A stretch of DNA of 5,907 nt from Lautropia sp. (GTDB lineage: Bacteria; Pseudomonadota; Gammaproteobacteria; Burkholderiales; Burkholderiaceae_E): the NCBI GenBank assembly GCA_013813615.1, contig JACCRJ010000103.1:1-5907 (forward strand). The letters run 5' to 3'. The notes beneath the pieces are model-generated. The model was not told where the DNA came from. It did no database searches and saw only the letters and a list, made by a program, of their open reading frames with translations. Position 1 is the first letter of the stretch; every line of letters starts with the position of its first letter. This document shows, piece by piece, positions 5,484 to 5,907 of the stretch. The position numbers were made by a program, and so were the translations under genes.

Positions 5484-5907
5484 ATGAAAGAAAAAGTGGC
5501 CATTGTCACGGCGGGCGGCAGCGGCATGGGAGCGGCGGCGGCGAAACGGCTTTCGGCCGACGGCTTCAAGGTCGCGATCCTTTCCTCCTCCGGGAAGGGC
5601 CAGGCGCTGGCCGAGGAACTCGGCGGTCTCGGCGTGACTGGTTCGAACGAGTCCGCCGACGACCTGAAGCGCCTCGTCGGCGGGACGGTGGAGCGTTGGG
5701 GGCGGGTGGACGTCCTCGTCAACAGCGCTGGCCACGGGCCACGTGCGCCGATCCTGGAGATTACCGACGAGCAGTGGCACACGGGCCTCGACGTTTACCT
5801 GATGAACGTCATCCGCCCGACGCGGCTCGTCGCGCCAATCATGCAGGCACAGAAGGGTGGGATGGTCATCAACATCTCGACGGCCTGGGTCTTCGAGCCG
5901 ATTTCGA
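5484..5907 (+). CDS. Short-chain dehydrogenase/reductase (SDR), cut off by the window edge
   Basis: 141 codons are visible; a full SDR has about 250. The start is well supported by AAGGA 6 bases before the ATG. The Rossmann nucleotide-binding motif is T9-AGGSG-M-G16, a TAxxxGxG variant of TGxxxGxG. After the second strand come three serines (34-36) where NAD-specific enzymes have an acidic residue, which hints at NADP(H). The NSAG motif is at 80-83 (classically NNAG or NAG). The structural Asn of the catalytic tetrad fits Asn108 (YLMNV), and the catalytic serine region reads INISTAW (129-135). The Tyr-xxx-Lys pair lies past the right edge, so activity cannot be judged. The substrate is unknown. 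It follows amn by 28 bases without a visible terminator, so it is probably co-transcribed, though no shared pathway is evident. Confidence 0.92.
   Translation, partial: MKEKVAIVTAGGSGMGAAAAKRLSADGFKVAILSSSGKGQALAEELGGLGVTGSNESADDLKRLVGGTVERWGRVDVLVNSAGHGPRAPILEITDEQWHTGLDVYLMNVIRPTRLVAPIMQAQKGGMVINISTAWVFEPIS

Noticed and set aside
3914..5782. 622-codon minus-strand open frame opposite amn and the SDR
   Set aside because: amn and the SDR are unmistakable on the plus strand; the reverse frame is rich in Arg, His, Val and Gln with no domain, typical of a GC-rich shadow.
1..5907. CRISPR array, transposase, tRNA/rRNA or defence system
   Set aside because: No regularly spaced repeats, transposase motifs, tRNA-like folds or rRNA sequence were seen on either strand.

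Overview
The window looks like a piece of a high-GC betaproteobacterial chromosome, probably Burkholderiales. The signs are the strong G/C bias at third codon positions, the GC-rich 'CCGAAGGCGC-TCGGGGGG' intergenic repeat, a Fur-type site in front of a ferric-binding protein, and an AMP nucleosidase of proteobacterial type. The assignment rests on general resemblance, not on a search.

Left part (1-1300, minus strand): a GC-rich repeat with several possible hairpins lies downstream of a periplasmic Fe(3+)-binding protein gene of the FbpA/FutA type. A good match to the Fur box lies about 60 bases upstream of its preferred start. The permease and ATPase expected with it would lie beyond the left edge.

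Broken strip (1299-1713, minus strand): two adjacent genes both appear to have lost their middles. One is a thioredoxin that keeps its N-terminal half with the WCGPC active site and, in another frame, its C-terminal helix; about 35-40 codons between them are gone. Just upstream is a 34-codon relic carrying the start of an alpha/beta hydrolase (LFLHANGYPAAVYRRFI). This double deletion is the most unusual thing in the window. It is either real local decay or an assembly or consensus artefact.

Centre (1867-3829): a small exported protein of the DUF6152 type with a Tat-like signal (plus strand) runs convergently into a membrane-anchored serine hydrolase of the beta-lactamase/class C family (minus strand). 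The two stop-codon ends overlap by 14 bases. The hydrolase and the next gene are divergent and share a 126-base intergenic region with a perfect 8-bp-stem hairpin. That hairpin belongs to a second copy of the repeat seen at the left edge.

Right part (3956-5907, plus strand): a complete AMP nucleosidase gene (amn) is followed 28 bases later by a short-chain dehydrogenase/reductase cut off by the right edge. The spacing and the good ribosome binding site suggest co-transcription. Apart from the amn-SDR pair, the genes appear functionally unrelated (iron uptake, redox, envelope hydrolase, purine salvage). I see no defence system, mobile element, CRISPR array, tRNA or rRNA.
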